A stretch of 64,000 nucleotides of DNA from Myotis daubentonii (Eukaryota > Chordata > Mammalia > Chiroptera > Vespertilionidae): NCBI RefSeq assembly GCF_963259705.1, contig NC_081844.1, positions 36,521,341 to 36,585,340 of the forward strand. The letters are read 5' to 3'. Shown here one piece after another: positions 11,730 to 22,040 of the stretch. Position numbers and translations under genes: made by a program. The notes under the pieces are model-generated. The model did no database searches. It saw only the letters and a program-made list of their open reading frames with translations, and had not been told where the DNA came from. Position 1 is the stretch's first letter. Each line of letters begins with the position of its first letter.

Positions 11730-11855
11730 AGCTCTGAGACTGAGAGAATATTAAATAACTTGTCCAAAATCAAACATCTATTCAGTGGAGGAAGAGCTGA
11801 GCTCCAAACTCAGGTCTGCCTAATTCCAAAGGGCATTTTCTTTCCACTACATACC
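11730..11855 (-). mobile_element. MIR remnant
   Basis: AAATAACTTGTCCAAAATCA, AGCTGAGCTCCAAACTC and AGGTCTGCCTAATTCCAAAG correspond to antisense MIR. Confidence 0.65.
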
Positions 11856-12685
11856 AACTGACTAAGAGCAAGTAGAGTCCTGGAGAAAAACCAAAGACCT
11901 AAGAGATTGAGTGACAGAACATATTTCAAGCATTCTAGAGGGAGAGTGGAAACTGCTTCTCCCTGCAGCAGGAAAGGTAGTCTCAATATCTAAGCGGGCA
12001 GGTGGCAGAAACTCCTTCATTTTGCTTAATCTCTCTGGGCTTCTGCCCAGAAGTTGAAACAGTAATATGCCTCTCATCCCTATTAGTCCACAAACCTTAC
12101 ATCACATTTATATCTTGATCTTTTAAATTTGGTGGAGCAAACCATGGCCCTCACATAAATTTCCACATACATGTCACAGTACCAGAGGTGAGAAACGTGA
12201 AAAGGAACAAGTTCAGACACATGGTTCAGGGCCATGACTCTCCCTCTAGTCTCAACCCTACAGGGAATTGTCCCGGTCTCTTCTAGGGGCTCCTGCTGGA
12301 GCCTGTGGAGAAGAAAAAGGCCATGTCTAAAAAGTGAACTTAACTTCTTGCAGCAAGAAGCTAAATAACTCCAAGGCTTACAAGTGCCATTATCTGCCTC
12401 CTATTTGTAATTCTGATTCAAGGACCAGGTTTAGTTTATCTTTTAAAAGAACTGGTCAGCTCTCAAATCGAAGAGCTTGAGTCTTCTTATTTTCCTCTTC
12501 TGGGTTTTCAAATGATGTTGACAGCCCCTAATGCCATGGCAACAGAAGCTGTGAAAAACCTAACCTGGACATGTGGGATGGAAAGGACTTCATGGAGATG
12601 GCAGCCTCAGAAGGACAAGCGCCATCCTCCTGAAGGCAGACGGGAGTCTGGTCCTTCGCTCCATTGTGACCAACACACCTAGGAT
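11856..12685. other. Unassigned stretch before the LTR
   Basis: No repeat family or gene recognised. The 60-codon frame at 12573-12755 runs across the LTR boundary and is not a gene. Confidence 0.4.
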
Positions 12686-13005
12686 CTTAGGTGCCGGGAG
12701 CCGGTCCATCCTTGCTGTTTCAAGGGACCTGGCATATATGGCATACGGTTCTTAATATGTTTGCTCACCTTCTTGGCGCTGTGTTTTAACCAAGGTCACC
12801 TCTCCGAGAAAGGTTGAATCCCCAGGTAGGGATTTTCCCCTGAAGTTAGGGAGGGAATAAAACCCCTCAACTTAGTGCCAGGCGGGTAATTAATCCCTTT
12901 AACTATGAACAATCATGCTTAAACTACATAATCTTTTCTCCCTGGAATGGAGATAAGAAACGCCCTAACCTTTGTAATAGAGATTGATAGGATTAAATCA
13001 ACTGA

Positions 13006-13013
13006 TATAAATA
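13006..13013 (+). promoter_or_regulatory. LTR TATA box
   Basis: TATAAATA inside the LTR. It is conserved at 41833-41840 (opposite strand) in the second copy, which supports the U3/R placement. Confidence 0.6.
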
Positions 13014-13154
13014 CAGTTGTAACAAGACAGAAAGACTCAGAACTTAGAACAGAATCAAGAAGACAGAACCTACACGGAGCCTGGAGACAGAAGAACTTCG
13101 CTGGAGAGAGCATGCCGGAGGATCCTGGAGAGGGACTGGCCTCAGAGCCTAGAG

Positions 13155-13340
13155 ACAGAGCCTAGCGGGAGAACATGGCAAGGAATCCTGGACTGAACCT
13201 GACTGCAGAGGTTGGCAAGAGAGCCTGACTAGAACCTGGTGACTGAACCTGGCTGGAGAACCTGTACAGAACCTGGCTAGAGATCCTAAGCAGAACCTCT
13301 CTGGAGATCGAGACCAGAACTTGGCTGGAGATCCTGGCTA
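13155..13340. repeat. Degenerate 15-18-bp tandem repeat inside the LTR
   Basis: Repeated AGAACCTGGCT(A/G)GAGA-like units, about ten copies. The related tract in the minus-strand LTR is at about 41625-41805 with a different unit arrangement. Confidence 0.7.
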
Positions 13341-13467
13341 GGCTGCTGATCAACTGAACGCTGTCTCCGTATCATTCCTTCTTCGCCGACTCCGTCTACG
13401 CCTTTGGGAACCCCTGGACCCGCTGGGGCAGGTCCCCGGCACTTAGGGAGGCAGCATTTCAAGGAGC

Positions 13468-13665
13468 AAATAAATGCGTGGGCTCTGGTGTCCTGCAGTG
13501 CTCAGTCTGAATGCCAGCTCTGATACTTACCGGCTGTGTGACACTTGGCAGGGTGTTTAACATCTCTGAGCCTATGACTCAGGATTGCTGTGCGGATTGT
13601 GTCAGAGGATGACTAATTGGAAAATGCTTGGCAAATATTAGGTGCTCAACAAATAGAATTCATTG
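13468..13665 (+). mobile_element. MIR SINE, nearly full length
   Basis: AATGCCAGCTCTGATACTTA, GGCTGTGTGACACTTGG, AACATCTCTGAGCC and GGTGCTCAACAAATAGAA follow MIR from core to 3' end. Confidence 0.85.
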
Positions 13666-14707
13666 TGGCCTATTTTAAGCATTGGGCTTCTTATTTCTTG
13701 CTCCAAGTTCTCTCCTGGCAACCTCTGATGCTGCGGTTCACTCATTTGAGATGCGAGTATAGGTAAGAACAGGCTCCTATATCTCAGGCTTACTTACTAG
13801 TAGATCTGAAAGGATCTAGGGAAAAAATTGCCTGAAATTTTTCTTGTGTATATGGCTCTTCCCTACCCAAGGTGTGATGATAATGGGGAGAAGGGTGAAT
13901 TAGCAGGCAAAGAGCCAGGAAAGGGGACACTTGTATTCCTAAAACCCTGACTCACAGAGAGATTCCCGGGCCAGTCATTTCCTCCCATTGAATCGGAACT
14001 TCAGCTCTGTCATGTAGGTTTCAAAAGCCTGCAAGCTCTTTAGGAAAAAAACAAACACCCCACATCTTAGAGTTTGGATAAGGTTACCCTCCTCTACAAA
14101 ACATATTTCTCCTCAGCTCCCCGAAAACTAAAACACTACTGCCAGAGCCACCTCCCCCGGAGAAATCCAAACGGAAGTTTGGTCTGCTGGGCCAAATGCC
14201 CTCCCTGAATGGATCACTGACTACATCATGGGTCCAGGAAGGTTGGGAAAGGACAGACCTGTGCAGTTGTGAAGTGGGACAAGAACATTGAAAACCAAAC
14301 CAAAACTGTGAGGCCGCAGAGTAGCCTCTATCTGTGGCATTGTGCCAAGAGCTGGGCCATGGGCCACCTACCAACAGAGCCCTGTGTATCAGCAGAGCGG
14401 AGAGACCGGAGCTCACTGTGGGAAGCTCATTCTACCTCACTGGATCCAAAGTCTGTATCTGTAAAAGGAGAGGGTTGGAGCCTTTCACCTCTGAGACTGA
14501 TTATGTGCTGGGGAGGCAGGAGCTCTGGGATGGGCTCTCAGCTCCGGCTTCTCTGGGGCTAGAAGCCTGCTTAGAGGGAAAGGCAGAGCTCACGGCTAAA
14601 TGGAGGTTCTCTTCCCCTCCCTTGCAAGTCCTCAGAGAGAGAAACGTGTGACTGAAGAGCGGAATCCTACTTTGAAGGAAGCTCTTTCATGTGTAGTAGT
14701 ATTTTTT
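13666..14707. other. Unassigned non-genic stretch
   Basis: GC-moderate DNA in which both strands stay open for about 100 codons between 14084 and 14651 in overlapping frames. No domain, Kozak context or splice pattern separates one from another, so these are read as chance frames. Confidence 0.4.
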
Positions 14708-14860
14708 CAATACATAGTACTTATTGAGCACCTATGGTATATTAGGTACGTGTTCACGTCAGTATACAAAATACCCCCAAATCCATGGCTTTGTAAAGTG
14801 TATGCTCTAGCGCAGGGAGACAGTAAACATAAATGTAAGAAATTACTTTTAACAGTGTTT
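14708..14860 (+). mobile_element. L2 fragment
   Basis: TTATTGAGCACCTATGGTAT, then a GGGAGACAGTAAACATAAAT segment: the usual order of this L2 segment. Confidence 0.65.
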
Positions 14861-15232
14861 TGTTAGAGATACAGACTATGGGAGACCCAGAATCAGAGTT
14901 GTGAGGGGTTTTGGTGGAGGTGGTGGTTGTTAAAAGATTGGAAGGAAATTGGCTGGCCAAGGGGAGAGCATTATTTAGAATATAACTACACATTAATATT
15001 CACAAAATGCCCTTTAATGATGCTATTCATTAGTGCTACTTGTTTGTTAATAATTAATAAATGAGCCATCATCAGTCCATTCTTTTTTTTTTCTTTCATA
15101 AAGGCTTATGCATGTTTTGTGTCTCCTCAGCTGTCCAAATTTTCTCTCTTTGTCTCCCTCTCTTCATTCTGATGTCCCTGTTTCTTCCCTTATCTCTTCC
15201 ACAGTCACCTGGGATTTTTCCATCCCCGTCCT
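14861..15232. other. Unassigned, pyrimidine-rich toward the right
   Basis: From about 15080 the plus strand becomes T/C-rich, leading into the GC-rich patch. No gene recognised. Confidence 0.4.
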
Positions 15233-15240
15233 TCCTCCTG

Positions 15241-15480
15241 CCTCGGCCCCTCCCCCACGCTCCCCTTCCCCGCGGTGGGCTCCCAGCCCGCTCTGCTCCA
15301 GCTCCCCCGCCAGCCTGTCAGTTTCAGTCCGAAGCTACTGGCAAATAGAGTGGAACAGCCAGGCCCAGGAGACCAAGAGGAGGGAAAACCCTTGAGCGGT
15401 CAGAGCGCATTGCGCGTGCGTTCTCCGGGGCCTCATGCACTTCCACAGGGGCTGGGGCGTGGGGAACAATGCTGGTCGTG
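15241..15480. promoter_or_regulatory. GC/CpG-rich patch with NRF1-like site
   Basis: Hand count over these 240 bases: 86 C, 73 G, 15 CpG. That is about 66 percent GC and observed/expected CpG about 0.57, just below the usual island cut-off. TGCGCGTGCGTT (15411-15422) matches the NRF1 consensus at about 10 of 12 bases on its reverse strand. It lies outside recognised repeats. Promoter function is inference. Confidence 0.35.
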
Positions 15481-15564
15481 CAGGTGGGAGGCTCCATCCC
15501 ATTTCTGATAAAGCAGGCCACCTGGAGGAGACAAGGCCCCCACCTAACTGCAAACCTCTGTTTC

Positions 15565-15790
15565 CTTTTTTTTTTTTTTTTTAATATTTGTATTGCATTT
15601 ATTGGAGTGACATTGGTTAATAAAATTATATAGGTTGCAGGTGTACAATTCAGTAATACATCATCTGTATATTGTATTGTGTGTTCTCCACCTCAACTCA
15701 AGTCTCCTTCCATCACCATTCATTCCCCTATTCCCTTCCCTACCCCCTTTTTCCTCTGGTAATTGCCAAGCTGTAGTCTGTGGATGATTA
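15565..15790 (-). mobile_element. L1 3'-UTR fragment
   Basis: A poly-T tract at the left is the reversed poly-A tail. GTGACATTGGTTAATAAAAT and GTCTCCTTCCATCACCATTC follow. A closely similar fragment lies at 41115-41330. Confidence 0.85.
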
Positions 15791-15829
15791 TTTTTTTAAA
15801 AGCTTAATCCATTCACCTTTTTCACCCAG

Positions 15830-16078
15830 GTGGGGAAGTGTGGGTGGATGGGAAGAAATCAACCAAAATCAGACAAAGAACTTGTATGCATATATGCATA
15901 ACCCATGGACACAGACAGTAGGATGGTGAATGCCTGGGGTGGGGTGGGGAAGTGGGAAGGTGGGGAGGTGGGGGATTAGGGGGTAGGAAGTAGGGGGACA
16001 GTGTGGGGGGGGCTAGAAGAACTCAATTGGGGGGAAATGGGGACATATATAGAATATTCTTTTGTATTTTTTTAAATC
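15830..16078 (+). mobile_element. L1 3'-end fragment, opposite orientation
   Basis: CAAAGAACTTGTATGCATAT, CCATGGACACAGACAG, a G-rich stretch and GGGGACATATATAGAATA are the sense 3' end of the L1 type seen antisense at 48690. It abuts the minus-strand L1 tail to its left but derives from a different L1 3' end, so it is a separate insertion. Confidence 0.8.
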
Positions 16079-16084
16079 TATTTT

Positions 16085-16480
16085 TAAAATTTCTGCTCTG
16101 ATCTTTATCATTTTCTTTCTTCTACTCACTTTGGGCTTTGTTAGTTGGTACTCTGGGCTGGGGATCCCAGCTTGGGTTTGAGACCCCACACTTCTAAGGG
16201 GAAACCTCCTGCAGCTGAACTATCCCTCTGGAACCTCAGCCGCCACCCATCTGAGTGGGGCCAGCCCTTTCCCCATCTTCACCCTTCCTACCAGTATTGA
16301 TGTGGCTTCTTCTGTAAATCCTTGGTCATAAGACTTTTCTTCAGCTAGTCCTTAGTTGGTTATTCAGGATTATTGTTCTATAATTTAGTTGTAATTCCAG
16401 TTTGTCCTGGGCAGAGGTGTGTGTAACATTCACTTATTCCACCACCATCTTGGATCTTAAATTGAGCTTCCTTAAATTGA
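16085..16480. mobile_element. Probable L1-derived fragment
   Basis: GGGGATCCCAGCTTGGGTTT, AATTTAGTTGTAATTCCAGT and CACCACCATCTTGGATC recall a recurrent mammalian interspersed repeat that I associate with L1. Neither the position within L1 nor the family could be fixed. Confidence 0.4.
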
Positions 16481-17229
16481 GACTAAAGATAATTATAACA
16501 TTCATCATTATACTAGTTCTTGGTTCTTGTGAAAGGAGTGGGGTGGGGGTAAAAAAGGTGAAGGGGAATATGTAGTCAATAATATTATGATAGGTTTGCA
16601 TGGTGACAGTTGATTATTAGATTTAGTGTAATAAAGGATATTCACTTGGAGGGGAAAGGGAGAAGAGAGAGCAGGTTGGAGTTGGAGTCACCCATTTCCT
16701 GCCAGGTCTCTGATTGATAAAAAGTCAAATACAAGTAACATTCCACTCAGCTCTGCTGATATTCCCAGTGATTCACTATACCTGGGTGAACTAGCATGGT
16801 GTATGGAATGGTTGGCCCATTCCACAATCTGTGATGACCATTGGAGGCCTCAAGCCTTCCTGCAGATCATACCAGAGCCTCAGAGATTGGCTCCCACTCC
16901 TGCCTCCTGCACCTCATCACTGTTGTTGGGAGCCTTTCGCTTGAATTCGGCTTCTCCCACACCCATCCCATGTGCTTCCTTGCATGGGGTGGGGAAGCTC
17001 AGTTCCACCTTGCTTCATGCTTGTGGCTTCCTCCAGCCCATTTCAGCTCATGCTGCGCAGAACCAAGATTTTTTTCTTATAAGACGGGGGAAGCTAGGCC
17101 ACATTTCAGAGTAAGACTTGTTATTATAGTTTTCCTATTAGCGTACTAAAGATCATAGACTAGGAATAGCATGTCAGTGACTTCATCTGTTCTAATTTAT
17201 CTTTTGACAGGTGGGTTCATCTCTAATTC
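16481..17229. other. Unassigned non-genic stretch
   Basis: Two overlapping plus-strand frames of about 102 codons (16803-17149) share the same bases in different phases. No domain seen. Confidence 0.4.
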
Positions 17230-17242
17230 CTGGTCCACTATT

Positions 17243-17313
17243 TTTTTTTTTTTTTATTATCTAAAGTTTTACGTATGTCTCCTTTTTCCCCAATTGATCC
17301 CTCCCCCCTCCTA
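17243..17313 (-). mobile_element. Very short 5'-truncated L1 with duplication
   Basis: Only about 71 bp: a reversed poly-A run plus the L1 3' terminus (GTATGTCTCCTTTTTCCCC). Flanks CTGGTCCACTATT (17230-17242) and CTGGCCCACTATT (17314-17326) are a 13-bp duplication with one mismatch, fixing both edges. Confidence 0.85.
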
Positions 17314-17326
17314 CTGGCCCACTATT

Positions 17327-17966
17327 CTTAATTGGGCTGCTGAAATGTTCCTTGCTGTAAAATTTTTGTTCTCTTTTGAGTCCACCGGCTTGCTCCCACT
17401 CCACCCCTCCTCACAGGCCAGTGTTCTCTTCATCTGGAGCAGACCTCTTTATTGTGGCAATAACAGAAGGGACACAAAGATGGCCACATAGGCCCTCACA
17501 TTCTCCACGTTGGGGAGGGGTACAACTTCCTTATGTGACTAAGGCATTTCATTCCTTTGTTTCCAGGGTGCATTTAGGCCTGGCGTCTGCATTCGAAGAG
17601 GTTGCAACTGACTCCTTAGGAAAGACTTGCTTGTTCTTTTTCCTTCAGTCATGCAGACCTATCCAGGTTTCTTACTTAGTCTTCCTTATACTTTTGCAAA
17701 ATTCAGGGCTTAAATTTACACTGTGAAGGAAATGGATCAAACTAACTGAATATGTGCCCAGGATCTTCTAAGTTCTTGTCAAGTCCTGCTCCAGTTCAGG
17801 GAGGCCTGCCAATTCCAGAGGCAGTGGTCTAGGACTCTGAAGAAAGAACGCTGTCTGACCAGGAGCCCAGATATTTGGCCTTCAGTGTGGCTCTGCTGTT
17901 CATAGTCAAGGGTCGGACACAAGGAATTCAATGTCTCTGAGCTTCATTACCTATTTGTATAATGGA
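17327..17966. other. Unassigned non-genic stretch
   Basis: A plus-strand frame at 17376-17726 (116 codons) has no recognisable domain. Nothing else was identified. Confidence 0.4.
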
Positions 17967-17981
17967 AAGGCCTTGACATTT

Positions 17982-18210
17982 CTTTTCTTTTTTAAAAAAT
18001 ATATTTTTATTGATTTCAGAGAGGAAGGGAGAGGGAGAGAGAGATAGAAACATCAATGATGAGAGAGAATTATCTATTGGCTGCCTCCCGGCACGCCCCA
18101 CACTGGAGACTGAGCCCGCAACCCAGGCATGTGCCCTTGGCCAGAATCGAACCCGGGACCCTTCAGTCCACAGGCCGATGCTCTACTCACCGAGCCAAAC
18201 CGGCTAGGGC
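17982..18210 (-). mobile_element. VES SINE with perfect 15-bp duplication
   Basis: Complete minus-strand VES: tail at the left, and head RC GCCCTAGCCGGTTTGGCTC at 18192-18210. AAGGCCTTGACATTT is repeated at 17967-17981 and 18211-18225 without mismatch, so the insertion is relatively young. Confidence 0.97.
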
Positions 18211-18261
18211 AAGGCCTTGACATTTTTGATTTCATGGGTTTTCTGCCCTACCTGCCTGGCA

Positions 18262-18372
18262 GTATTCCCTAAATGTTTATTTGAGAGCTGATTATGTTGT
18301 GCATGACACAGCTAAGTATGAGTGAGACATGATTTTTGTCCTTAAGAGATTCTGGTTTGGTGGACCTGGAGA
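18262..18372 (+). mobile_element. L2 fragment
   Basis: AATGTTTATTTGAGAGCTGA, then GTGAGACATGATTTTTGTCC and TTAAGAGATTCTGG: the L2 segment also seen at 14708, more decayed. Confidence 0.5.
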
Positions 18373-18384
18373 ATTCATATGCTG

Positions 18385-18530
18385 GGGCAGGAATCATCAG
18401 ACACCAGAATAAGCTGAGGTGCCAGTTAAGAATGCAGATTCCTGGACCTCACTTCCAACATATTGCATTAGATTCTCTGGTTCTTACGCACAATAAGGTG
18501 GAGAATCTCGCTGTGCTGTGTTTGGATGAT
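18385..18530. mobile_element. hAT-Charlie (MER5-like) remnant
   Basis: TTAAGAATGCAGATTCCTGG, CCTCACTTCCAACATATTGC and TTAGATTCTCTGG follow the MER5-type layout but are heavily diverged. Confidence 0.4.
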
Positions 18531-19203
18531 GGTGCTGATGGACCACAGATGGGATGCCCAGCATGACGTAACTGCCCACAGAGGATGCATTCATCCCTGT
18601 ATCACCTTCATGTTCTTTGCCATAACTTTATGCGCCTCCTCTATGATTTAATAGTTTTCTTTCAGTTTGTTCATTTAAAGAATTGAAATGTATTTATTTA
18701 AGATGAAAACGTTATGCTATAAATGTAGACAGTAAGCAAATACTGCTTGTTATAATAGATGGCAACTGTAAAGGGAACAGGATGGAAAAAGAAAAGGTTA
18801 CATAATGCCAGCTAGATACTGCTAAGGCCTACTTTTTTTTTAAAAAAAGTTAAAGTGGGAAAGTAGCAAGTGTTAGATGGGAGTGGGTGCGCTCTGAAAG
18901 AGGGACCCTAGTTACTGAAATGGAGTCAGTTTGAGGTCATTGATGCTAAACACTTGAATGTTGAATAAGAAGAGAGGTTTTCAAATTTATTTTCTTCAAC
19001 TTCAGAAAACCCCTTTACATAAAGACCAGTGTGTAAAACAGACTAAAACCACCGCTGACAAACAACAAACAAAACAGCTGCTCTAAAAAAAAAAAACAGG
19101 ACAGGGGACCCATTCCCTACTGAGTCAGACCCAAAGCATTCAGACTGCACTTGGAGAAGCACTGGCTTTGCAGCCCTGGGGGCCTGGTAAGTAAGCAGAG
19201 TTT
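18531..19203. other. Unassigned AT-rich stretch
   Basis: Includes the small palindrome TTTTTTTTTAAAAAAAGTT at about 18832-18850 and an A run at about 19086-19097. No gene. Confidence 0.4.
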
Positions 19204-19233
19204 GAGCACGTGAGCACGTGAGCACGTGAGCAC
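19204..19233. repeat. Four-copy 8-bp repeat with three CACGTG E-boxes
   Basis: Three GAGCACGT units and a decayed fourth place CACGTG at 19207, 19215 and 19223, exactly 8 bp apart. CACGTG is the E-box core for USF, MYC/MAX and clock factors. Function is inferred only. Confidence 0.6.
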
Positions 19234-19676
19234 AGGGACAGGATCCTGCAGTCTCTGTGCCAGCAGGGACTATAGGGAAGCGTAGGGGGAGGCGAAGGAG
19301 AGTGATCACAAGAGTTTGGCCACATTTGGGGTGGGGGTGGGGTGGAGAGGTTGTGAGATTTCCTGACCTAGAGTGAGGCTATTTTATTTTATCTTACTAG
19401 TTTTTTTGTTTGTTTTTGTTTTTGTTTGTTTGTTTTTAGATTCAAGGAGGCAACAGGGCCATGTTCTCCTGATCTGGAGCAAACAGCTGGGCTTGCCCTT
19501 TGATTCAGAAAGGGCAAGGAAATCCAGTCATGGCGGTTAAGAAAGCTGAATCTGTATTTCAGAGTGTTTGTAAATGAAAAGGTTCCTGGAAGTTGGAGTT
19601 ACCTGTGGTCTGGCTCCCGTTGCTGTCACTCTGGTGAATCAGGGAATCGTCTGAGCCTAAAAAGAAGCATCATGTG
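19234..19676. other. Unassigned stretch with a TTTG run
   Basis: A (TTTG)n-like tract lies at 19398-19437. The rest was not recognised. Confidence 0.45.
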
Positions 19677-19908
19677 CCCTAGCCGGTTTTCTCAGTGGTT
19701 AGAGTGTCAGCCGGCAGACTGAAGGGTCTTTGGTTCGATTCTGGTCAAGGGCACATACCTTGGTTGCAGGCTCGGTCCCAGGCCCTTGTCGGGGTGCATG
19801 CAGGATGCAACCAACCAATTGACCTGTCTCTCTCACATTGATATTTCCCTCTCTCTGTCTCTCTCCCTCCCACTCTCTCTAAAAATCAATGGAAAAATAT
19901 CCTTGGTT
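19677..19908 (+). mobile_element. VES SINE, diverged
   Basis: Head GCCCTAGCCGGTTTTCTCAG, B box GGTTCGATTCTGG, and a pyrimidine-rich end with AAAAATCAATGGAAAAATAT. Its tail grows into the AAC/AAAG array that follows. Confidence 0.93.
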
Positions 19909-19971
19909 GAGGATTAACAACAATAACAAACAAACAATCAAACAAAAACAAAACAAAACAAAAAAGAAGGA

Positions 19972-20039
<68 letters not shown>

Positions 20040-20047
20040 AAAAGGAA
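19909..20047. repeat. SINE-tail microsatellite, (AAC)n then (GAAA)n
   Basis: A-rich AACAAACAA units pass into about 17 GAAA units at 19972-20040. It grew from the SINE poly-A tail. Confidence 0.92.
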
Positions 20048-21723
20048 AAATAGAAGCTTCATGTGATTATTCTAAACCAGTCTTGGGAATCTTTCATGAC
20101 ACCTAATTGGAAGCCTTTTTGACTCTGGAAAATGCCTAGGATGAATCTAATTCCTCCTTAATTTTGGATGAAAACCAGAGTTAGATTAAGTTGTAAATCT
20201 TCACATGAGAAGTTTAGTCCAGATGGTAGCACACTAGACTGGATACCTTGGCATTCTATCGAGATCCCTTTTCGCACTAATGAGCCCATCCCCTGGCCAT
20301 CAGGAATACTGGCTGCAAAGACTCAGAGTGGCATCTCTTGCTGAGATCTGCTCTTGGCAGCAGGGAACTGCCGCGTCCAAGGTTACATGCCTCTCAGGGT
20401 GTGGCCTGCGGATGACTGGCTGATACAGGCATACAAAGTCTGGGTCTTTTGGCTTCATTGGGGACAACCCCGAAGGACAATCCCAGCTCCAGAGCCCTCT
20501 GTAGCTCTGATTCCGGTCATAGTTGCAATCTCATCCTGAGTCAGCTCCCAATCTCCTGCACTCTTGGTGACATCATGATATGAAACCAGACAATGGAATT
20601 AAACGATATTAAGTTTCCAGGCAAGTGGAATTCTCCTGAGAAATAAGGATGCCTCCCTGATACAAAACTGCTCAGAGCTGCAGAACTGTATAGGGTGGCT
20701 CCTCCTTGCATTCAGGGGACAATAATAAAGTCTGAGTCAATATGGATAACACCTGAATATGTATATATTCATATACAATTCAAATATAAAAGTAGCTTCC
20801 CAATGAGTGGGTGTTGACCTGTAAGTAGGCCTGTTCCAGACCCAGTTTATACTCCGCCCCCTCTTCATTTGCTCAGCCTCACCTGCCCTCTAGCTCTTGG
20901 CTGTCTGATCAACAAAGAACCCCAGCTGCTCCCTGTCACCTCATCTCCTAACGCTGCCATCTGTCTCAAGCCCCCTGATCGCGCACCGGACTTTGGCAAG
21001 GTCTCTGTAACGTCTGCCATGGTGGTAGCCACAACAGGTCCAATGCCCAGGAGTGACCTGACGCCCATGCAGAGGCTTTGGCTGCCTTCTGTCTGGTTTC
21101 AGGGAAGCAGCAGACCACAGCATCGGACTGGTTTCCCCAGTGGCGGCTGGGAGGAGCTGGATAATACCACCTGGAAGTGTAGGGTGGTTTTAACACCCCA
21201 TTGGAAGAAATCTGACCAAGGAGAGACAGGAGACATGACGGAACCAACAAATAAATGACTCTCACCCCCCCTAATGGACCGTTCCAAGTGCCATGACTCC
21301 ATATGGCCTTTCTGGAGACTTCCGGTGTGACTAAGCAAGTGACTGTGTTGTTTTGTGAAGCTGTAGCCAGATCTGTAACATACCACCTGGTATTTGTCTC
21401 GTCCTTCCCGACCTTTCTTCCTCCTCCCGCCCCCCCCCCCCCCCAATCATGATAGCCCTGGGATTATATTGGCACCTAAGATTTGCTTCAGACTACTTTC
21501 TCCTGGGGCAAGGCAGCATCTAAGATCTTTTGTGTGCATTTAAATGAATTTTTGATATTTAAGTACCGTGTGTAGCATCCGGATGTGAATGGAATACCAA
21601 CATATGCATAAATGACTGAACTTGAATGTATGTGGAACAGTTGAATGTGTGTGTTAAGATCCTGAACAACTGTGGGAAACAGTTAAATTGGTATTCAGGC
21701 CTTGTGGGTTCAATGCATGTTAA
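20048..21723. other. Unassigned stretch, possibly containing old LTR material
   Basis: Between about 20230 and 21270 the sequence is GC-moderate with LTR-like ending text (CAACAAATAAATGACTCTC at about 21246-21264), but neither edges nor duplications could be set. A plus frame at 20869-21258 (129 codons) and three overlapping minus frames share this DNA, and none has a domain. A C homopolymer lies at 21430-21444. Confidence 0.3.
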
Positions 21724-22040
21724 AATTGGTATATTAGTGATCTATTGCTGCATTATAAACCACCCCAAAATATAGCAGCTGGAAATAGCAAACATTTATT
21801 ATCTGACAGTTTCTAAGTGGGTCAGGAATCTGGGAAAAGCTTAGCCAGCAATTCTGGCTCAAGGTCCCTTACCGCAGTCAAGTTGTCAGCTAGAGCTCAA
21901 GGTTCAACTCGGGGAGGATCTGCTTTTACGCTTATTGGTGTAGCTGTTGGCAGGCCTCAGGTCCGCACTGTGTAGGCCTCTTCGCAGGGCTGCCTTGCCA
22001 TGTGGCAGCCGGCTTCTTCTGGAGAAAGCAAAAGAGAACC
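21724..22040. mobile_element. Ancient interspersed repeat, family not named
   Basis: GTGATCTATTGCTGCATT, ACATTTATTATCTGACAGTT and AAGTGGGTCAGGAATCTGG follow a common mammalian repeat with this motif order. I could not place it as LTR or L1-derived. Confidence 0.45.

Larger units (their letters stand above)
12692..13441 (+). mobile_element. Solo ERV LTR, class-II-like (LTR family 1, copy a)
   Basis: A 750-bp LTR from TGCCGGGAGCC to GGTCCCCGGCA with inverted ends TGCCGGG/CCCGGCA. It is flanked by perfect 6-bp duplications CTTAGG (12686-12691 and 13442-13447); 6 bp is typical of betaretrovirus-like ERVs. A TATA box (TATAAATA) lies at 13006-13013. Between about 13155 and 13340 is an irregular tandem of 15-18-bp GAACCTGGCTGGAGA-like units. 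No internal viral genes flank it, so it is a solo LTR left by recombination. A second copy lies at 41513. Confidence 0.9.

Noticed and set aside
20869..21258. 129-codon frame as a gene
   Set aside because: Three minus frames are open over the same bases, and the region ends like an old LTR.
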